A stretch of DNA of 25,088 nucleotides. Source: a virus. The notes below the pieces were generated by a model. That model worked only from the letters and a program-made list of their open reading frames with translations, was not told the origin of the DNA and searched no databases. The stretch's first letter is position 1, and the number at the start of each line of letters is the position of its first letter. Below, piece after piece: positions 22,598 through 25,088 of this stretch. Where the stretch lies: positions 1 to 25,088 of the IMG/VR virus record IMGVR_UViG_3300037587_000099; one strand, written 5' to 3'. The position numbers and the translations under genes are program-made.

Positions 22598-23557
22598 TTA
22601 TTGCCTCATATTGTCTTGTGCTGTGATTAGATCTAGATAACGCTGTTGTGCTTTGGAATCTTTGTGCCACTCATCTGTACCCATCCTGGCTTCTAGTTTG
22701 GTAATTTCGCTGTCGATAGCCTCAGTCGGATTAGCTGAGTTAGGTACCACGGTACCAGCCGGGTTAACTTTTCTTGCGACATCAGCGAAAAACTGAGCCA
22801 CTTCAGGAGAATTAAACATTGCCCGACCATCTGCCATTCGAGCGTTCATAAAATCATCACGAATTGACTCTGGTAGCTGCTGAGTTAACCCCTGGATCAT
22901 ATTAATGTTGGTTTGGTAGTCTGCGCCCCATTGCTCGTTTAACATAGTGCGGGTATTTTGAGTGTCTAACCCGTCTTGCTGTACAATTTGCTGTTCTTCT
23001 GCTGCTCGAGCGGTGAGCATGGCATTGGTTAATTGACCCATCTGATCGCTGGGAATGTTTAGATCATGCGCAACCTTAAATACTTCATCCATAATTCGTG
23101 AGTCAGTATCACCAAGAACCAGACCTTCTTCCAACGCATCTCCGTACCCTTCAGCCGAATCAGGAATACCATTGGTTTCACGGTACTCTGCTATTTGCTC
23201 ATCGGTTGGGTTCTCGCCTAACCCGACAGGCTTAACACCTTCACGGATTTTGTCTTGCGCTTCAAAATAGTTTTTAGTGAATGACTGCATATCTGTGACC
23301 CGGCCAAGTTGCGCCAGTCTTTTGGTGGCATCATCACCTTCGAGGCCCAGTGAATCAACTAACTCGTTACGCCAGGTTTCAGGTATTGACTTATAAAACG
23401 GATCTGACGGTGCGGGATCAGCCGATGGAGCCGGTGCTGGGTCGCTCATTATCGTAGGCGCTGGGCTTGCCGGATCAGCTACTGGAGCTGGATCGCCGCC
23501 ACCACCATCTGGATCTGGCGAGCGGAATACTTGGGTAATTCTATTAAAGTTAAACAT
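22598..23557 (-). CDS. Capsid scaffold-like protein
   Basis: The 319-aa form begins at ATG 23557 (MFNFNRITQVFRSPDPD), overlapping the previous gene's stop by 8 bases, with GAGG 9 bases upstream; a TTG 10 codons earlier is less likely. The protein has a low-complexity Pro/Ala/Asp/Gly region (about 14-52), then acidic, Gln-rich helices with DPFYKSIPETWR at about 52-63. It ends in a charged helix (EITKLEARMGTDEWHKDSKAQQRYLDLITAQDN as the parts EITKLEARMG and QQRYLDLITAQ). This composition, its length and its position between portal and capsid are typical of phage scaffolds, which template shell assembly and leave before packaging. A prohead protease role is not supported: no catalytic motif is seen. 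Confidence 0.75.
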   Translation of the reverse strand: MFNFNRITQVFRSPDPDGGGGDPAPVADPASPAPTIMSDPAPAPSADPAPSDPFYKSIPETWRNELVDSLGLEGDDATKRLAQLGRVTDMQSFTKNYFEAQDKIREGVKPVGLGENPTDEQIAEYRETNGIPDSAEGYGDALEEGLVLGDTDSRIMDEVFKVAHDLNIPSDQMGQLTNAMLTARAAEEQQIVQQDGLDTQNTRTMLNEQWGADYQTNINMIQGLTQQLPESIRDDFMNARMADGRAMFNSPEVAQFFADVARKVNPAGTVVPNSANPTEAIDSEITKLEARMGTDEWHKDSKAQQRYLDLITAQDNMRQ

Positions 23558-23831
23558 TATTTTCGGCCTCGGTATCGTATTTGCCAACTGGCTGTTTTAG
23601 TATTCTAAGTATGTTTTGACCGACAAACGCGCGTCCATTTATAAATGCTGTTTCGTCAAAACTATTCGGTATGTAAAGCAAATCGTGCGCTCTACTAAGT
23701 GAATCTACAATGTATTTAAGCGCTAGCTTTTGCTGGTATTCTGATGCGGTCCCGGCGCTCAGGTTTTTAAGTGCTTCATGCTCGTGCTTGTGCGGTTGCC
23801 TAACGTCCAGGCATATATTGTCAGGTTTCAT
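23550..23831 (-). CDS. Small protein resembling the Bbp19-like phage family (93 aa)
   Basis: ATG 23831 follows GGGTGATAA and overlaps the 76-aa gene by 11 bases. The protein is helical. The segment SFDETAFINGRAFVGQNILRIL (about 57-78; blocks TAFINGRAFVGQ and NILRIL) resembles the TAFxxGxRxVGLxLL pattern of short phage proteins of the Bbp19-like type, found next to scaffold or portal genes. An early HKHEHE stretch (14-19) might bind metal. The function of that family is not known to me beyond its place in head-assembly modules. Family identity is a tentative reading. Confidence 0.6.
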   Translation of the reverse strand: MKPDNICLDVRQPHKHEHEALKNLSAGTASEYQQKLALKYIVDSLSRAHDLLYIPNSFDETAFINGRAFVGQNILRILKQPVGKYDTEAENNV

Positions 23832-24051
23832 TTATCACCCAGTCATAAGCCGTCATATCAAAGGTGTCAGGTGTCCAGGGTACGGTAATTAACTGGCCAT
23901 CATACATAAACGATTTGTAGAAATAACCACCGGTTAAGTCTGATTTATCATCGGGTAGTCTAAACCCAATGTGAGTATGTGGATAGTCGCACTCTCGACT
24001 TGCTGTGTGGCCAAACTTGATCACATCGTCTATGGCTGGTCCAAATCTCAT
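23821..24051 (-). CDS. Unknown small protein (76 aa)
   Basis: It starts at ATG 24051 sharing one base with the preceding stop (TAATG) behind GGGG. The sequence MRFGPAIDDVIKFGHTASRECDYPHTHIGFRLPDDK... is mixed, with His/Cys/Asp residues (H15, C20, H24, H26) and aromatic Tyr/Trp toward the end (PWTPDTFDMTAYDWVI). No known motif or membrane segment is seen. Tight coupling on both sides indicates that it is a genuine member of the portal-scaffold interval. No function can be given. Confidence 0.65.
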   Translation of the reverse strand: MRFGPAIDDVIKFGHTASRECDYPHTHIGFRLPDDKSDLTGGYFYKSFMYDGQLITVPWTPDTFDMTAYDWVINET

Positions 24052-24248
24052 TACTTTACCCCTTGCTTGTGATCTTCATATCCATCAGTGGAATTATCAT
24101 CAACAAGGTCGTTAACGAATCTAATTTTATGACCACAATGTTGATGTAAGAAATTGCAGGTTTCTTTATCGTCATATAAATAATCCGACTGACCGCACCA
24201 GTATGTAACTTTACACTCATCGCAAACTAAACTATATGTAGTACTCAT
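24051..24248 (-). CDS. Putative zinc-ribbon-like small protein (65 aa)
   Basis: The start overlaps the portal stop as ATGA. The sequence opens STTYSLVCDECKVTYWCGQS with Cys9-x2-Cys12 (and Cys18). Its middle has NFLHQHCGHKIRFVND, where His37, Cys38 and His40 could provide the second pair of ligands. This two-cluster pattern with a GHxxRFVND ending occurs in short phage proteins in head modules. Zinc binding is likely but not proven. It might bind DNA or a portal partner, or act as a chaperone. The acidic C-terminal tail (DDNSTDGYEDH) is probably flexible. Confidence 0.65.
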   Translation of the reverse strand: MSTTYSLVCDECKVTYWCGQSDYLYDDKETCNFLHQHCGHKIRFVNDLVDDNSTDGYEDHKQGVK

Positions 24249-25088
24249 TGCTGCACCTCGCCTTGCGCTGCCATTTGTGCCGCTTGCATCATTGCTCGTT
24301 GTTCTCTTTGCTGCGCCACTTGCTCGGGGTCATTCAGCCACTGTGCTGGTGCGCCCATGCCGGTAATGGCATCACGTAATGCAACATCAAAGTTAACGTT
24401 ATCGGTAACGCCCTCGTCTATTACAGCGGCTTCAGCAAGCATACGACTAACCTGGTTAAACTTATTGGCTTTCTTCTCTTCTTCAGACTCTGACAGTGGT
24501 GAAGTGAATTTGAACTTAACATCACGACCGCTCAATGATTCTGGTATGTCGTAAGGCGAACCCAATAAGCCGCCCTGCATGGCAATCTCAAATGCTATTT
24601 CGCATAATTGGCCATTGTATTCTGATTCAATGGGCGCAAATAACGGGAGGTTTTCACGCCTAAACTGCTTCATTCGCTCGCTTACTTCATAAGCCGTCAT
24701 CTCTCTCGTGATATCAGGAAGGGATAGTTTATTAAGATAAAAAGCGCTTGATAATACTTTTTTAATGTCGTTACGCATCTCTAAACCAATAGGGAATCCA
24801 CCCCGGTCTTGTGCGATAGGGCGCAGTGATGCGCCTTTCTTCTCATCGTATTCATCATCAACCCAGGTGATACCATCAGGTGCCAGGTCAACATCAGATC
24901 GGATAACCTTTTGAGTGGCTATCATTGGAGGTCTTGCGTAGCGCTCACCAGCTTCTAATAGCGTGTGAGTCATCGCCTGTAACGCTCTCGCATCAGGCAA
25001 TCCGACTACCGTGGCAGGGGAATAAGCATAGGCACCACCGGCAATAGTTTGAAAGCGAGGGATGACATAATATTTGTTATTAATACCC
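24245..25088 (-). CDS. Portal (head-to-tail connector) protein, C-terminal 280 residues
   Basis: The frame is open to the edge of the window, so the N-terminal part is missing; a TTG at 25000 is internal, not the start. Upstream of it the frame reads NNKYYVIPRFQTIAGGAYAYSPATVVGLPDARAL across the edge: YxxSPAxxxLPDxRxL is the hallmark of the T7 gp8-type portal family (head-to-tail connecting protein). Later blocks are ERYARPPMIA, DNGITW-like APDGITWVDDE, then AFYLNKLSL, EVSERMKQFRREN and PLFAPIESEYN. The C-terminus is Gln/Ala-rich (MMQAAQMAAQG). The protein forms the dodecameric ring through which DNA is packaged and to which the gp11-like connector attaches. It is followed by an ATGA overlap with the zinc-ribbon gene. 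Confidence 0.85.
   Translation of the reverse strand, partial: GINNKYYVIPRFQTIAGGAYAYSPATVVGLPDARALQAMTHTLLEAGERYARPPMIATQKVIRSDVDLAPDGITWVDDEYDEKKGASLRPIAQDRGGFPIGLEMRNDIKKVLSSAFYLNKLSLPDITREMTAYEVSERMKQFRRENLPLFAPIESEYNGQLCEIAFEIAMQGGLLGSPYDIPESLSGRDVKFKFTSPLSESEEEKKANKFNQVSRMLAEAAVIDEGVTDNVNFDVALRDAITGMGAPAQWLNDPEQVAQQREQRAMMQAAQMAAQGEVQQ

Noticed and set aside
22596-22670. GTG start that would lengthen the basic peptide to 81 residues
   Set aside because: The extension lies inside the scaffold gene's last codons; the ATG two bases after the scaffold stop has a GAGG site.
23558-23587. TTG start ten codons upstream for the scaffold
   Set aside because: The ATG at 23557 has GAGG at good spacing and gives a normal stop-start overlap; the TTG lies deeper in the preceding gene without a site.
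24998-25000. TTG as start of a 251-aa portal
   Set aside because: The same frame continues to the window edge and encodes portal-family hallmark residues upstream, so the gene is cut by the window rather than starting here.
1-25088. CRISPR arrays, tRNA genes, integrase or attachment sites, insertion sequences
   Set aside because: No regularly spaced direct repeats, cloverleaf, recombinase motif or transposase frame was seen.

Overview
This window is the virion-structure and lysis part of a tailed phage (or prophage) genome of the short-tailed, podovirus-like kind. A head-to-tail portal of the Head-tail_con type, a scaffold, a major capsid protein, T7 gp11-, gp12-, gp13- and gp14-like proteins, very large internal virion proteins and two beta-helix tail spikes follow one another with almost no intergenic space. 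The gene order resembles that of BPP-1-like podoviruses; this is a judgement from gene order and protein texture, not from a search. The host should be Gram-negative, because the window encodes a lipobox lipoprotein, a small lytic transglycosylase-like endolysin and polysaccharide-type spikes. The host genus cannot be read from the sequence. No terminase, polymerase, integrase, tRNA or CRISPR is present, so the window is only part of a genome.

Layout: positions 1-1877 hold a plus-strand cassette with the end of an unknown gene, three small unknown genes, a transglycosylase-like endolysin and a lipoprotein. Two near-identical GC tetraloop hairpins lie between its small genes. A strong hairpin at 1883-1908 sits where this cassette converges with the structural operon.

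From 25088 down to 1955 everything is on the minus strand. In transcription order it runs: portal (N-terminus outside the window), three or four small proteins, scaffold, three small proteins, a hairpin plus candidate sigma70 promoter, major capsid protein, two related decoration-type proteins, a hairpin, an unknown virion-type protein, a duplicated gp11-like tail connector, a gp12-like tail nozzle, a gp13-like GNAT-fold protein, a gp14-like core protein, a 523-aa internal virion protein, a 2104-aa polyvalent protein and two tail spikes. Genes in this operon overlap or abut, with TAATG, ATGA or taaATG junctions, which implies translational coupling.

Functionally, the portal, scaffold and capsid build the head. 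The gp11/gp12-like proteins build the short tail. The gp13/gp14/523-aa/2104-aa set occupies the place of the T7 ejection core. The spikes recognise or degrade surface glycan. The most notable item is the 2104-aa protein: it carries an ADP-ribosyltransferase-like domain, a GNAT acetyltransferase-like domain and an HExxH zincin-like domain, ending in an LPD38-like membrane-associated tail, at the position where ejected virion proteins are encoded. The inferred reading is a protein injected with the DNA that brings host-modifying activities into the cell.
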